Shown here one piece after another: positions 10,346-20,449 of a DNA stretch of 64,000 nt. The DNA comes from an uncultured Collinsella sp. Lineage in GTDB: Bacteria > Actinomycetota > Coriobacteriia > Coriobacteriales > Coriobacteriaceae. The notes beneath the pieces are model-generated. The model was not told where the DNA came from. It made no database searches and saw only the letters and a list, made by a program, of their open reading frames with translations. Made by a program: the position numbers and the translations under genes. Location of the stretch: NCBI GenBank assembly GCA_900758885.1, contig CAAETD010000025.1, positions 1 to 64,000 of the forward strand, read 5' to 3'. Position 1 is the first letter of the stretch; every line of letters begins with the position of its first letter.

Positions 10346-11578
10346 CTAAGCTAGATCCCAAAACAGCTCGAACAGAACATTTCCATCGAGCCAGCCCAAG
10401 TGGGTCGGCGCCAGACGAGCTCGAACATGGCCCGCGACGACATCTGCCGAAGTGAAGGGCCCCTCATGGACCCCGAGCGTCTCGAGCACCCAAGTGGCAA
10501 GGCCCAACTCGAGCGCGCGATCGCAAGCAGCTGTCAGCTCGCCCGCTGGGATGACGCAAGCCGCACGAACCAACAGGTCGGACGCGACACCGCGCGTCAT
10601 GCGGCAAGCAAGCATCAGGTCTTCAGCCGCAGCCTCACGCTGCGACAGATATTCGGCCTCGAACGCCGTCGCGTCATCGTCGCGCTGAACCAAGCGCACA
10701 CGGTACCCATCGCCTCGAGAGGACACGCCGGGGAACAAACCCGCAAGACGGTCGAAATCCTCGGCGTCGAGCATGCCCGCGGCAGAACGACCCAGGCCCA
10801 GGTAGCCCCGTCCGGTCCAGTAGGCAATGTTATGGGCGCACTCATGGCCGTCGAGCGCGTAGCTCGCCACCTCATACGGGTGATAGCCGACGGCACCCAG
10901 GCGTTCACGCGCCGCGCCCATGCACGAAGCCTGAAAATCCTCGTCGGGCTCGAGCGACTCGTCGCGGCACGCCATGCGATAAAGGGGCGTCCCCTCCTCA
11001 AGCGTGAGCGGGTAGACCGACACATGATGCGGAGCCGCCGCCAGCACGCCATCGAGCGTGCGCTTCCAACTCACTGCGGTCTGCCCGGGAAGTCCGCACA
11101 TAAGGTCGCACGACACGTCAAGCCCAGCGTTCTTGACCGTCGAGATGGCAGCGAGCGCCCGATCGGCATCGTGAATACGGCCGATGGCAGTAAGTTCGGT
11201 GTTATCGAGCGTTTGCACGCCCAAAGAGACGCGTGTGACACCAACCTTGACAAGTGCAGTGGCAAGCTCGGCGGTCAGAGACTCGGGATTGGCCTCGCAG
11301 GTAAACTCAACGGGGGCGCACCACGCACGAATACGCCGCGCCAGCTCCACCAGGCGCTCCCCCGCCAGCGACGGCGTACCGCCGCCAACATAGACAGTGC
11401 GGATCTGGTCAAGGGCCCCAGCTTTGCCAAAAGCATCGAGGCGCGCGTACAACTGCTCAAAATAGGCATCGAACGCAGCGCTCAGGTCGCACGGAGCAAA
11501 ACTGCGCGAGTCAAAGTCGCAGTACCGGCACTTTTGAGCGCAAAACGGCACGTGCACGTACAGCGCGGTAACGGCCAC
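10346..11578 (-). CDS. hemW: Radical SAM protein HemW (coproporphyrinogen III oxidase-like)
   Basis: This HemN-family radical-SAM protein is called HemW because it carries the CxxxCxxC motif CAQKCRYCDF near the N-terminus without the extra cysteine of true HemN, and because it lies next to lepA and dnaJ. HemW proteins bind and transfer heme; coproporphyrinogen oxidase activity is not expected. The GTG start has GGAGG seven bases upstream, inside the end of dusB, with two bases between the genes. The 410 residues are full length. Confidence 0.88.
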   Translation of the reverse strand: MAVTALYVHVPFCAQKCRYCDFDSRSFAPCDLSAAFDAYFEQLYARLDAFGKAGALDQIRTVYVGGGTPSLAGERLVELARRIRAWCAPVEFTCEANPESLTAELATALVKVGVTRVSLGVQTLDNTELTAIGRIHDADRALAAISTVKNAGLDVSCDLMCGLPGQTAVSWKRTLDGVLAAAPHHVSVYPLTLEEGTPLYRMACRDESLEPDEDFQASCMGAARERLGAVGYHPYEVASYALDGHECAHNIAYWTGRGYLGLGRSAAGMLDAEDFDRLAGLFPGVSSRGDGYRVRLVQRDDDATAFEAEYLSQREAAAEDLMLACRMTRGVASDLLVRAACVIPAGELTAACDRALELGLATWVLETLGVHEGPFTSADVVAGHVRARLAPTHLGWLDGNVLFELFWDLA

Positions 11579-11580
11579 CC

Positions 11581-12624
11581 TTAAGCCTCCAGCGGATGAG
11601 GGGGCACCGATTCGCCGGCGGCAAGTGCGGCCTCGCAGGCCACCACATCGCGCTCGATCTCATCGACCAGCGCCATAAACTCCTCGTATGTGGAACAGCG
11701 CACCACATGGGCACGCCAAGCGGCAGCATGGGGCATGCCTTTTAAGTACCAGCTTGCGTACGTACGTGCACGCGACATGAGCGGCAGGAGCTCATGCGTC
11801 AGCGTTAGGTGCTCACGCAGGGCGTCTAGGCGCTCGACGGAGCTGCGCGCCGGCACCGGTGTGCCATCGAGCGCAAGGGCGCGAGCATCACCGAACACCC
11901 ACGGATTGCCGTAGATGCCGCGCGCGATAAACACCGCGCTGGCACTCGAACCCTGCAGATGCTCAGCAGCGTCCTCGGCCGAGAACACATCGCCCGAACC
12001 GATAACGGGAATCTCGACGGCGTCGGCCACCTCATCGACGACCGACCAATCGGCCTGGCCCGTGTAGAGCTGCGTGGCGCAACGACCATGCACGGCGACT
12101 GCGGCGGCACCGGCGCCTTCGAGCATCTGGGCAAACGTCGCGGCATTACGGTCCTCGGCATAAAAGCCCTTGCGGATCTTTACGGTCACGGGCACATGCG
12201 CCGCGCCCACCGCCGCCTCGACGATCTTCTCGGCCAAATCGGGCGTGCGCATAAGGGCTGAGCCCTCGCCCTTGGTGACAACCTTTCGGGCAGGACAGGC
12301 CATGTTGATATCGATGAGCGACAGGCGATCGCCCACACGCTCCTCGACGGCGGCGACGGCGCTCGCAAACTGATCGGGCTTGGAGCCAAAGAGCTGCACG
12401 CAAATCTGCTGCTCCTCGTCGGCCGGTAGCACCAGGCGCCAGGTCTTGTTGCTGGCATAGGCAAGGCCCGCCACGCTCACCATCTCGCTGTAGGCAAGGT
12501 TGGCACCGCGGCGGCGGCACATGATGCGGTAGGCAGGGTCGGTCACGCCCGCCATGGGAGCCATAAGGAACGGCTGCTCGGCATAGGCGCCCAGCAGCCG
12601 CAGACTATATTCGGAAAGCGCCAT
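11581..12624 (-). CDS. dusB: tRNA-dihydrouridine synthase (DusB type)
   Basis: This FMN-dependent enzyme reduces uridines to dihydrouridine in tRNA. The TIM barrel shows APMAGVTD at the flavin site, the catalytic-loop region NMACPARKV with its Cys, KIRKGF, and the phosphate-binding VIGSGDVFS. Its 347 residues fit the family. It is packed between lepA (4 bases upstream) and hemW (2 bases downstream). The DusB subtype is assigned by overall similarity and is less certain than the family. Confidence 0.92.
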   Translation of the reverse strand: MALSEYSLRLLGAYAEQPFLMAPMAGVTDPAYRIMCRRRGANLAYSEMVSVAGLAYASNKTWRLVLPADEEQQICVQLFGSKPDQFASAVAAVEERVGDRLSLIDINMACPARKVVTKGEGSALMRTPDLAEKIVEAAVGAAHVPVTVKIRKGFYAEDRNAATFAQMLEGAGAAAVAVHGRCATQLYTGQADWSVVDEVADAVEIPVIGSGDVFSAEDAAEHLQGSSASAVFIARGIYGNPWVFGDARALALDGTPVPARSSVERLDALREHLTLTHELLPLMSRARTYASWYLKGMPHAAAWRAHVVRCSTYEEFMALVDEIERDVVACEAALAAGESVPPHPLEA

Positions 12625-12628
12625 AGAC

Positions 12629-14440
12629 CTACTCGTCCACCTTGAGGATCGCCATAAAGGCCTCCTGAGGGACCTCGACCGAGCCGATGGCCTTCATGCG
12701 TTTCTTGCCCTCTTTCTGCTTCTCGAGCAGCTTACGCTTACGCGAAATATCGCCGCCGTAGCACTTAGCAAGCACGTCCTTGCGACGCGCCTTGACGGTA
12801 GAACGGGCGATGATCTTGTTGCCGATAGCACCTTGGATGGGAACCTCGAACAGCTGACGCGGGATGATCTCCTTAAGTTTGTCGCACAGACCACGGGCCA
12901 GGCCATAGGCCTTGTCCTTATGGACGATAAACGATAGCGCGTCCACCTCGTCGCCCGAAAGCAAGATATCGAGCTTAACGAGCTCGGATGGACGGTACTC
13001 GTTGAACTCGTAGTCGAGCGAGGCATAGCCCTTGGTACGGCTCTTGAGCTGGTCAAAGAAGTCCAAGATGAGCTCGGCGAGCGGCATATCAAAGCGCATC
13101 TCGACCGACTTGCTCGTGAGATGAATCATGTCGGTAGTAATGCCGCGGTGCTCGATAGCGAGCTGCATGACGGCACCCGTATACTCGGGCGGGCAGATAA
13201 TCTTGGCCTTGAGGTAGGGCTCCTCGATGCGCTCGATGCGCGTAGCCTCGGGCAGATCCTGCGGGCTGCGGACATCAATCATCTCGCCGTCAGTCTTGTA
13301 GACGTGATAGTCCACCGAGGGACTCGTAGCAATGAGGTCAAGATTGAACTCGCGCTCCAGGCGCTCCTTGACGACCTCCATATGCAGCAGGCCCAAGAAG
13401 CCCACGCGGAAACCAAAGCCGAGCGCCACCGAGGTCTCGGGCTCCCACACCAACGACGGGTCGTTGACGTGCAGCTTATCGAGCGCGTCACGCAGGTTCT
13501 CGTAGTCCTTGTTATCGATCGGGAACAGGCCCGTATAAACCATGGGCTTGGCCTCGCGGTAGCCGGGAAGCGGCTCAGGGCAGGGATTCGACGCCCACGT
13601 GAGGGTATCGCCCACGCGAACGGCCTCGGGGTCCTTCAGGCCCGTGACCACGTATCCGACCTCGCCGACCGTGAGCGCGTCGACCGGGGTCTCGGCGGGA
13701 CGCTTGACGCCCACGCCATCGACCAAAAAGTCGCCCTTTGCCTGCATCATGCGCAGGGTATCGCCCTTTTTGATGGAACCGTCAAAGACGCGGACCGTGG
13801 CGACGACGCCACGATACTCGTCGAAGTATGAATCCAGAATGAGTGCCTTGAGCGGCGCGTTCGCATCGCCCTTGGGCGGAGAGATCAAAAAGACAATGGA
13901 CTCCAGCAGATCGTGGATGCCCTCGCCGGTCTTGCCCGAGACACACACGGCATCATCGGCAGGGATAGCCAGGTCATCCTCGATCTCGGTCTTAACCTCG
14001 TCGGGATGAGCCGAGGGCAGGTCGATCTTGTTGATGGCCGGCACAATGTCCAGATTGGCGTTCATGGCGAGCGTCGCGTTGGAGACGGTCTGCGCCTCGA
14101 CGCCCTGCGTGGCGTCAACGACGAGCACCGCGCCCTCACAGGCCGCCAGCGAGCGCGAGACCTCATAGGTAAAGTCCACGTGGCCCGGCGTATCGATCAG
14201 ATTGAACTGATACGTCTCGCCATCGTCGGCGTCATAGGACACGCGAACGGCATTGGACTTGATCGTGATGCCGCGCTCGCGCTCGATATCCATGGTGTCG
14301 AGCAGCTGCGACTCCATGTCGCGCTCGTCGACGGTATGGGTGAGCTCGAGAATGCGGTCACTGATCGTGGACTTGCCATGGTCGATGTGCGCAACAATCG
14401 AGAAGTTGCGGATGTGGGAAATGTCAATTGAAGTATTCAT
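12629..14440 (-). CDS. lepA: Elongation factor 4 (LepA)
   Basis: LepA is a ribosome-associated translational GTPase that promotes back-translocation or initiation fidelity under stress. It has G1 [10 protein letters not shown]3 DTPGH and G4 NKIDLP, and the LepA-specific C-terminal domain ends near [10 protein letters not shown]. The start is the ATG at 14440 (MNTSIDIS, 603 residues). The 20-codon upstream extension in the same frame would lie inside the rpsT terminator hairpin and is rejected. The ribosome site is weak. It leads the lepA-dusB-hemW run. Confidence 0.97.
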   Translation of the reverse strand: MNTSIDISHIRNFSIVAHIDHGKSTISDRILELTHTVDERDMESQLLDTMDIERERGITIKSNAVRVSYDADDGETYQFNLIDTPGHVDFTYEVSRSLAACEGAVLVVDATQGVEAQTVSNATLAMNANLDIVPAINKIDLPSAHPDEVKTEIEDDLAIPADDAVCVSGKTGEGIHDLLESIVFLISPPKGDANAPLKALILDSYFDEYRGVVATVRVFDGSIKKGDTLRMMQAKGDFLVDGVGVKRPAETPVDALTVGEVGYVVTGLKDPEAVRVGDTLTWASNPCPEPLPGYREAKPMVYTGLFPIDNKDYENLRDALDKLHVNDPSLVWEPETSVALGFGFRVGFLGLLHMEVVKERLEREFNLDLIATSPSVDYHVYKTDGEMIDVRSPQDLPEATRIERIEEPYLKAKIICPPEYTGAVMQLAIEHRGITTDMIHLTSKSVEMRFDMPLAELILDFFDQLKSRTKGYASLDYEFNEYRPSELVKLDILLSGDEVDALSFIVHKDKAYGLARGLCDKLKEIIPRQLFEVPIQGAIGNKIIARSTVKARRKDVLAKCYGGDISRKRKLLEKQKEGKKRMKAIGSVEVPQEAFMAILKVDE

Positions 14441-14464
14441 GCGGACTATCTTACCCGAGCGGTA

Positions 14465-14500
14465 CAAAAAATGGAGCCTGTTCCATAAAACAGGCTCCAT
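14465..14500 (-). terminator. Terminator of rpsT
   Basis: A perfect 12-bp stem (ATGGAGCCTGTT/AACAGGCTCCAT, 14471-14482 with 14489-14500) has a 6-base loop and is followed on the minus strand by six T residues. It is a strong intrinsic terminator between rpsT and lepA. Confidence 0.92.
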
Positions 14501-14536
14501 TTATGCGCGTAATCTGTGTGGTGTGAAATTTACAAC

Positions 14537-14803
14537 TTAAGCGTTGATGCTGTTCACGAGCTTGGCAAGACCGGACTTGCGGTTGGAAGCCTGGTTCTTG
14601 TGGATAACATGCTTGGCGGCAGCCATGTCGAGACGCTTGGTGACGGTCTTGAGGGCAGTCTGGGCCTTCTCGGCGTCGCCCTCGGCGACGGCGGACTGGA
14701 CGTGCTTGGTCAGCGTCTTGAGCTCGGACTTGACAGCCTTGTTACGCATGCGAGCTGCCTCATTGGTGCGGATACGCTTCTTCTGAGACTTGATGTTTGC
14801 CAC
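14537..14803 (-). CDS. rpsT: 30S ribosomal protein S20
   Basis: S20 is a helical primary 16S rRNA-binding protein. The 88 residues begin [14 protein letters not shown] after a GTG start and contain the family signature [17 protein letters not shown]. The start is set by homology and by the AAAGGAA ribosome site; the upstream in-frame ATG adds non-conserved sequence. It is monocistronic, with its own promoter and terminator, in the common holA-rpsT-lepA order. Confidence 0.96.
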   Translation of the reverse strand: MANIKSQKKRIRTNEAARMRNKAVKSELKTLTKHVQSAVAEGDAEKAQTALKTVTKRLDMAAAKHVIHKNQASNRKSGLAKLVNSINA

Positions 14804-14878
14804 TTCTGGAGTTCCTTTCGAGTTCCTTGCAAAAAATGTATGACACCTCTGAGACACGGTGAGGTCATGCAAGCGCCT

Positions 14879-14887
14879 ACTATAGCA
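14879..14887 (-). promoter_or_regulatory. Probable rpsT promoter (extended -10)
   Basis: The minus strand reads TGCTATAGT, an extended -10 element, about 75 bases upstream of the rpsT GTG. The -35 region at the normal distance is poor, as is common with extended -10 promoters. Confidence 0.5.
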
Positions 14888-14936
14888 CGCTCCCCCTCAA
14901 AGGGATAGAACGAATTTGTCAAATAGGCAGGTATCA

Positions 14937-15899
14937 TCACGATTTTCTCAAGATGTTCGTAATCCAGAGCAAAAGCGCGGTCTGAGAATCGGCCGAACCC
15001 TTGAGCGCGAGCTCCACATCAACGGCACCCTCGAGCGCTGCGACGAGCTCTGCCATCGAAAAGCGACGTGCCCAGGTCAGGTGATTCTTGACCTGCCAGG
15101 ACTGGAGCTTGAGCGTTGCGGCCAGCTCACGACCCTGTCCGCGCGCATCGAGCGCCTTGGCAACGATAAGCTCGCGAATGCGGCCGCACAGCAATGTGTA
15201 CGTCCACACGTAGCTCTTGGCGGGCATTAGATTGAAGAGCTCGAGCGAACGGCGCATGTCACGGGCCGAGACCGCATTGAGAAAGTCCCAGGGTTGAACC
15301 TCGGCCGTACGTACAATCCAGCGCTCAACGTCGGCAAGCTCAATCTGGGCCGCCTCGACCATCTGGGCAAGCTTAGCCAAGTCGTTATCGAGCATGCGAG
15401 TGTTTTCACCCGAACGCGAGACGAGCTCCTCGGCGGCCGCCGTCGAGATCGACTTGCCGTGCTGCGTCGCCATCTGCTGCACGCGGCGCGGAAGCTCCCA
15501 GCGCTTGGTGCCGGAGCAATCGATCACGGCCTTCTTGTCGATCTTGGCGATCGCCTTATACAGGCGCGTGTTCTTGGCAAGCGAGTCAGCAATGATGAGG
15601 CAGACCGTTGTGGGGCTGGGACTCGCCAAATACTCGACAAGCGGCTCCGAGACCGCCTTGGCGAGCTTTGAGCAGCCGTCAAGGATTACCAGGCGAAACT
15701 CGCTGCCCATCGGAAAGGTGTTAAGCGATCCGATAATGGACTCGATATCGGGGTCCTTGGTCATGTCGCGCTCGTCGAGGTTGAACTCGACCATGCCCGT
15801 CTTTTCCAGACGCGCTTTCATACGCGAGACGGCGTGATCGCGCTTGACTCCGTCGGTACCGACGATCAGATATGCCGGCAGCAGACCGATTTCGGACAT
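14937..15899 (-). CDS. holA: DNA polymerase III subunit delta
   Basis: HolA is the clamp-loader subunit that opens the beta sliding clamp. The 320-residue protein starts MSEIGLLPAYLIVG and shows the delta-family pattern: an N-terminal ATPase-like domain without a functional P-loop, then a helical collar (NRKS-type end NILRKS). GGGAGGGG lies six bases before the ATG at 15899; an upstream in-frame start is ignored. It lies between comEC and rpsT, the usual Gram-positive arrangement. Confidence 0.9.
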   Translation of the reverse strand: MSEIGLLPAYLIVGTDGVKRDHAVSRMKARLEKTGMVEFNLDERDMTKDPDIESIIGSLNTFPMGSEFRLVILDGCSKLAKAVSEPLVEYLASPSPTTVCLIIADSLAKNTRLYKAIAKIDKKAVIDCSGTKRWELPRRVQQMATQHGKSISTAAAEELVSRSGENTRMLDNDLAKLAQMVEAAQIELADVERWIVRTAEVQPWDFLNAVSARDMRRSLELFNLMPAKSYVWTYTLLCGRIRELIVAKALDARGQGRELAATLKLQSWQVKNHLTWARRFSMAELVAALEGAVDVELALKGSADSQTALLLWITNILRKS

Positions 15900-15977
15900 T
15901 GCGCTCCCCTCCCGCAGGTCTTCGTATTCGTTCCGTGCCATTCTAGCCCAGGGGCCCACCACACGCCAACGACGTCG

Positions 15978-18281
15978 TCACGGTCGCTGGCATCGCATCG
16001 CAAAGCCATTCTCAGTCGGCGTAACGGTAATGTCGCCGTGTTCGATGGTGCACGCGAACACGCCGCCCGCTTCCTTCACGGCATCGATGCAGGCATCGGA
16101 CGGATGACCGTATCGATTCCCCTCGCCCGCGCTCGCGAGGGAAAGCTCGGGCTTCAGGACGTCCAACAACTCACCATCAACTGAAACCTTGGAGCCGTGA
16201 TGCCCAAGTTTAAGTACATCGATATCCCCCACCTCCTGCACGAATTCCCGTTCTTGGTCGAGCTCGGCATCGCCGGTGAGGAGCATACGCAGGCCCTTGC
16301 CTTCCTGAACATAAGAGAGTAGCAGGACAAGCGAGTCCTCATTTCCCTCGCCATCCACGGACTCGAATGGCCACATCACGCGAGCGCAAAATGAGCCGAT
16401 GTCAACCGTATCCCCACGGCGCACCTGCCGATACTCCACGCCAGGTCGGTTCAATACTTCGGCAGGAGCATCCTCCAGCGCATCAGCCGCCACGGCAATC
16501 GTTCCAACCGAAAACTGTTCGAGCACGGCAGGCAGACCACCCCAGTGGTCCTCATCCCAATGCGTAACAAAGACGGCATCGATATGGTGCACGTTATTGC
16601 GAACCAACGCCGCCACCACGCGCTCGTCGAGCCCGCAGTCGACGAGCGCTACTACGCCGCCCTGGCGGATAAGAATCGCATCCGCCTGGCCCACATCGAG
16701 CACCGTCACCGAAGGCGGAGCGAATCGATCCCAGTAGACGTACGGAATCGCAGCCAAGAGCACCAGGCATGCAAGCCCCACCGCCATAGGACGTGCACGG
16801 GGACGCGGCCACCAGACCAGCAGAACCGCCAGCAAACACGGCACTAGGTAAATCCACATGCTATCGGGCGGCACGCTCACGGATGCACCCGGCACGGCGG
16901 CAAACAGCTGCTCGAAAAACAGCGCGCAACGGGCGGCAATCATGGGCACAACGAGCGCCCAAGTCCGCAACGGTGCCACGAGCGAAAAGGGAACCAGCAC
17001 GATGGACACAGCAAGCAGTACGCTCACCACCGGACCGATGACCGCATTTGCCAACGGAGCAATGAGCGAGAACGTACCGAAGGCGGGAATGGTAATGGGA
17101 AGAGTCGCCAGTTGCGAGCACAGCATGACGGAAAGCATGCTTGCAACGCCCGATGGCACACTCAGCTCACCCAAAGCGAAGGTCGCATAGGGGCAAAAGC
17201 ACAGAATGGCAAAGACGCTGGCACATGAAAGCTGAAAGCCCATCTCGAACAGCACCGTCGGCCGCAGTAGCACAAAGATGGACATGGTTACGAAGAGTGC
17301 CGATGCGCCGTGCCGGCGACGCCCCGCGCCGTTTACGACAAGCGTCGCGAACACCATGCAGCACGCGCGCACGGCCGAGGGAGACGCGCCCGTAAAGACA
17401 GCGTAGCCCACAAGCGTTATCGCCAATATCGCCCGCTGAAGACCACGTGAGCAGCGAGTCTTTTGCAATACACCCTCGATTACAAACCCCACGATAGCCA
17501 AATGGCTGCCGGAGACGGCTATAAGATGCGCCGTTCCCGTCACCGAAAACCAATCGCCCGCCGACTGGGCGCGCAGCTCGGCCGAACGACCGCAGACGAC
17601 ACCGGCTATGAGTGCACGCGCCGGGTCGGTCGCAGGCGCGATGGACGCAAGCAGCCCATTTCGCAGCAGAAGCAGCGGCCCCGGAGAGCCCTCATCGACC
17701 GACACAATCCGAACGGCTTTTACCTTGCATACCTCGCCTCGGAGCACGCGCGATCGTCCATACGCATCGTTCTCAAAACGTGAAACGCGACCGATAACAC
17801 GCACGTGCGCCCCGACCTTGAGCTCGCGGTCGCACGATAGGCGAACCGTTGCCAAGTTCTTACCGTCCGCGCGTGCCTCGCAGGTATAGGAATACACGTC
17901 GTCGTTTATGGATGGATCGCCCTGCACGATAAACTCGAGGCCGCTTGCCGCTCGACCGTCGAGCGCCTTCGAGGCGCTGAGCGCACCCACAGCCCACCAC
18001 GCCGAGACGACCGCTCCCGCCACGAGACCGACGGACGCGGCATACAACCACCACTTCAAAGGGGCAAGCCGCGCACAAGATTGAGCCAGCACAACGAATA
18101 CCGCCGCCGCAACGGGAATGGCCCATAGCAGCCCGACCGCCGGCGCCCGCTCCCTCAGCAGCGCATCAGCGGCCACGTTGAGCACCGAGGCGCAGCTCAT
18201 GCACATGCCGGCACACAGGGCCATCGTCCACGGCATCAGGGGCCGCGGAGGCATCACATGCTCGCGCTCGGTCGCACTCAT
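15978..18281 (-). CDS. comEC: ComEC/Rec2 DNA-uptake channel
   Basis: ComEC forms the inner-membrane channel for single-stranded DNA during transformation. The 767 residues comprise N-terminal membrane spans with an OB-like extracellular domain (residues about 90-190), the multi-spanning Competence domain with TAHLIAVSGSH (about 240-520), and a C-terminal metallo-beta-lactamase-like nuclease domain with THWDEDHWGG near 575 and LGHHGSK. The ATG overlaps the comEA stop (ATGA), implying coupling. The domain set is complete, with no visible truncation. Confidence 0.93.
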   Translation of the reverse strand: MSATEREHVMPPRPLMPWTMALCAGMCMSCASVLNVAADALLRERAPAVGLLWAIPVAAAVFVVLAQSCARLAPLKWWLYAASVGLVAGAVVSAWWAVGALSASKALDGRAASGLEFIVQGDPSINDDVYSYTCEARADGKNLATVRLSCDRELKVGAHVRVIGRVSRFENDAYGRSRVLRGEVCKVKAVRIVSVDEGSPGPLLLLRNGLLASIAPATDPARALIAGVVCGRSAELRAQSAGDWFSVTGTAHLIAVSGSHLAIVGFVIEGVLQKTRCSRGLQRAILAITLVGYAVFTGASPSAVRACCMVFATLVVNGAGRRRHGASALFVTMSIFVLLRPTVLFEMGFQLSCASVFAILCFCPYATFALGELSVPSGVASMLSVMLCSQLATLPITIPAFGTFSLIAPLANAVIGPVVSVLLAVSIVLVPFSLVAPLRTWALVVPMIAARCALFFEQLFAAVPGASVSVPPDSMWIYLVPCLLAVLLVWWPRPRARPMAVGLACLVLLAAIPYVYWDRFAPPSVTVLDVGQADAILIRQGGVVALVDCGLDERVVAALVRNNVHHIDAVFVTHWDEDHWGGLPAVLEQFSVGTIAVAADALEDAPAEVLNRPGVEYRQVRRGDTVDIGSFCARVMWPFESVDGEGNEDSLVLLLSYVQEGKGLRMLLTGDAELDQEREFVQEVGDIDVLKLGHHGSKVSVDGELLDVLKPELSLASAGEGNRYGHPSDACIDAVKEAGGVFACTIEHGDITVTPTENGFAMRCQRP

Positions 18282-18991
18282 ACGCAGATGCAATCTTTGA
18301 TTTTGGCAAGCTTCTTCTCGCCGATTCCCGACACACGCATCAGATCGTCAACCGAGGCAAAAGCACCGTTCTTTGTCCGCTCATCGATAATCGACTGTGC
18401 CATGGAGGGACCGATGCCCGAGAGCGTCTGCAGCTCTGCCGCGCTTGCCGTATTGATGTTGACTAGGCCCGTTGCGCCACTCACGCCCAATGATGCGGAA
18501 GCCCCACCATCAACACCGGCTTCCGCAATGGACGCCTGCTGCTCCCCCACCGTTGGAACGTGGATTTTTTGTCCATCAGTGACCTTGGATGCCCGGTTAA
18601 GCCCCGTAACGTCTGCCTCGGGCGTAAGCCCGCCGGCGGCATCAATCGCCTGAGCCACCCGCGCGCCGTCCTTGAGACGATATACACCGGGCGACACAAC
18701 GGCGCCGTCGACATCGACATAGACCTCTGCCGCGGCAGAAGCCTTAGCCGAAGAACCTTCGGATGTCTTTCCGCTCGAGGCATCACCGGATCCCGGCTCC
18801 ACCAACGAGCCTGAACCGTCAGTGCGCTCAAACGACACGCCACCGGCACCGCCGCCAAGGTTCGCCATCGCCAGTCCACTCGCCATCGCAATGACGACCA
18901 GTATCGCCATCACCACTGCCTTATGACCGAACAGCTTGTCCGCCAAGCGGTCCATCCGTTTGACTCGTTCGTGTTGTTCGCGCTGCGCCAT
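18278..18991 (-). CDS. comEA: Competence protein ComEA (SLBB + helix-hairpin-helix)
   Basis: ComEA is the membrane-anchored DNA receptor that hands DNA to ComEC. The 237 residues show an N-terminal cytoplasmic stretch, one membrane span at about 23-44 (AVVMAILVVIAMASG), a low-complexity linker, and an SLBB domain (VYVDVDGAVVSPGVYRL). The C-terminal HhH DNA-binding domain carries NINTASAAELQTLSGIGPS. The ATG at 18991 has GGGAGG seven bases upstream. It pairs with comEC, which it overlaps by four bases. Confidence 0.93.
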   Translation of the reverse strand: MAQREQHERVKRMDRLADKLFGHKAVVMAILVVIAMASGLAMANLGGGAGGVSFERTDGSGSLVEPGSGDASSGKTSEGSSAKASAAAEVYVDVDGAVVSPGVYRLKDGARVAQAIDAAGGLTPEADVTGLNRASKVTDGQKIHVPTVGEQQASIAEAGVDGGASASLGVSGATGLVNINTASAAELQTLSGIGPSMAQSIIDERTKNGAFASVDDLMRVSGIGEKKLAKIKDCICV

Positions 18992-19161
18992 AGCAAAACC
19001 TCCCAACACCATCGTGTCAGGAAAGGAGCTCCACAACAGCCACGCTCCAAAACCGGTTTTAACGGTCAAACCAAAAACCGACCAAAACCTTGCACAAATC
19101 TGTCCATTTATTCAGGCACACGTCAGCAAATGAACACTTAGCCGCAAAATGCCCAGATAGC

Positions 19162-19191
19162 AAAAGGCCGACGATGCAGGCGCATCGTCGG
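19162..19191 (-). terminator. Terminator of thiI
   Basis: A perfect 10-bp stem CCGACGATGC/GCATCGTCGG has a 4-base loop and is followed on the minus strand by CCTTTTGC. It lies 14 bases past the thiI stop and separates thiI from comEA. The rest of the spacer (18992-19161) is AT-richer and shows no gene. Confidence 0.75.
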
Positions 19192-19204
19192 TCTATGCAC
19201 AAAT

Positions 19205-20449
19205 TTACTCGTGATCTTGGTAAATCTCACGCGGAGCAAGCTCCGAATGTTTGCGTTTTAAGGTCTTAGGGGCCTTATACGTGTTGCTGGAGAAGTCAAT
19301 GTACTCGGTCTGCTTAAGCAGACGCTCGATCATCTCCTCGTGGTCGAACAGCTCCCAGGCCTCGTGCACGGCATCGAGTTTGGCGTGCGTCTCGGGACGA
19401 CGCGGCATAAACAGCGTGCAGCAGTCGGACGCCGCCTCGGTGGAAATATCGAACGTGCCGATCTCCTGAGCGCGCGCAATGATCTCCTGCTTGTCGGACC
19501 CGATGAGCGGACGGAACACGGGAATCTTCACGGCCTCGTTGACGGCCATGATATTCTCGAGCGTCTGGGAGGCAACCTGACCGAGCGACTCGCCGGTCAC
19601 GATGGCCTTGGCGCCCTCGATATGCGCGATACGCTCGGCAACCGAATACATGATGCGGCGATACATGATCACGCGCAGGTTGCTGGGACAGGTGACCGAA
19701 ATCTCACGCTGGCAGTCGCCAAACGGCACCACGTACAGGCGGCCGATCTGGACACCCGGCTCAAGCGCACGAATGATGTCCTGCACCAAATACTCGCTCG
19801 TGTCGGGCGTCTGCGGACGACCTGAGAAATGTACCGGCACGCACACCGCGCCGCGACGCGCGAGCATCCAGGTTGCCACCGGAGAATCAATACCCGACGA
19901 CAGCAGCGTCACGACCTTGCCGGCAGAACCCACCGGCAGACCGCCCACGCCGCGCTCGGAGCGCGCGTACACATAAACGCTACCCTGGACCACCAGTACG
20001 TGCACCATCGCATCGGGGTCGTGCATTTGAACCTTTTTATCGGGGAAGGCCTCGCACAGCACCTCGCCCACCTGACGATTGATGTCAATCGAGGTGAGCT
20101 CATAATCGGTATTGGAGCGCTTGGCGTGCACCTTAAACGAATCGAAGGAACCAAACTCGCGCAGCGCCTTCACGGCGGCGGCACAGTACTCCTGAGGGTC
20201 GCGATTGGTGTGATACGCCAAAGACACACGAGCAACGCCGGGAACGGTGCGAATGACACGCGCCGCCTCGTCGGCCTGATGCTCGTTAAAGGTCACGAGG
20301 ATATAACCGGAAATTCGAGACACGGCATTCACGGAAAAGGCGGCCAAGGCCGCCTTGATGTTATCCATGAGGATATGCTCAAAATGTGCGCGGTTCTTAC
20401 CCTTCAGTCCAACCTCGTGATAGTGGACCAGGCAGACGCGAGCCGCCAT
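19205..20449 (-). CDS. thiI: tRNA 4-thiouridine synthase ThiI
   Basis: ThiI adenylates U8 of tRNA and transfers sulfur to give 4-thiouridine, a near-UV sensor; some members also serve thiamine thiazole synthesis. The 414 residues contain a ferredoxin-like plus THUMP region (about 1-165) and the PP-loop SSGIDSPVA. There is no C-terminal rhodanese domain, so it resembles the short Bacillus-type enzyme rather than the E. coli form. It follows rpoZ directly, with its ATG next to the rpoZ stop. Confidence 0.93.
   Translation of the reverse strand: MAARVCLVHYHEVGLKGKNRAHFEHILMDNIKAALAAFSVNAVSRISGYILVTFNEHQADEAARVIRTVPGVARVSLAYHTNRDPQEYCAAAVKALREFGSFDSFKVHAKRSNTDYELTSIDINRQVGEVLCEAFPDKKVQMHDPDAMVHVLVVQGSVYVYARSERGVGGLPVGSAGKVVTLLSSGIDSPVATWMLARRGAVCVPVHFSGRPQTPDTSEYLVQDIIRALEPGVQIGRLYVVPFGDCQREISVTCPSNLRVIMYRRIMYSVAERIAHIEGAKAIVTGESLGQVASQTLENIMAVNEAVKIPVFRPLIGSDKQEIIARAQEIGTFDISTEAASDCCTLFMPRRPETHAKLDAVHEAWELFDHEEMIERLLKQTEYIDFSSNTYKAPKTLKRKHSELAPREIYQDHE

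Noticed and set aside
14441..14500. N-terminal extension of LepA
   Set aside because: The extra codons lie within the rpsT terminator stem and are not part of the LepA family.
18992..19161. Small gene between comEA and thiI
   Set aside because: Short plus-strand frames exist, but they lack a ribosome site and resemble nothing known.
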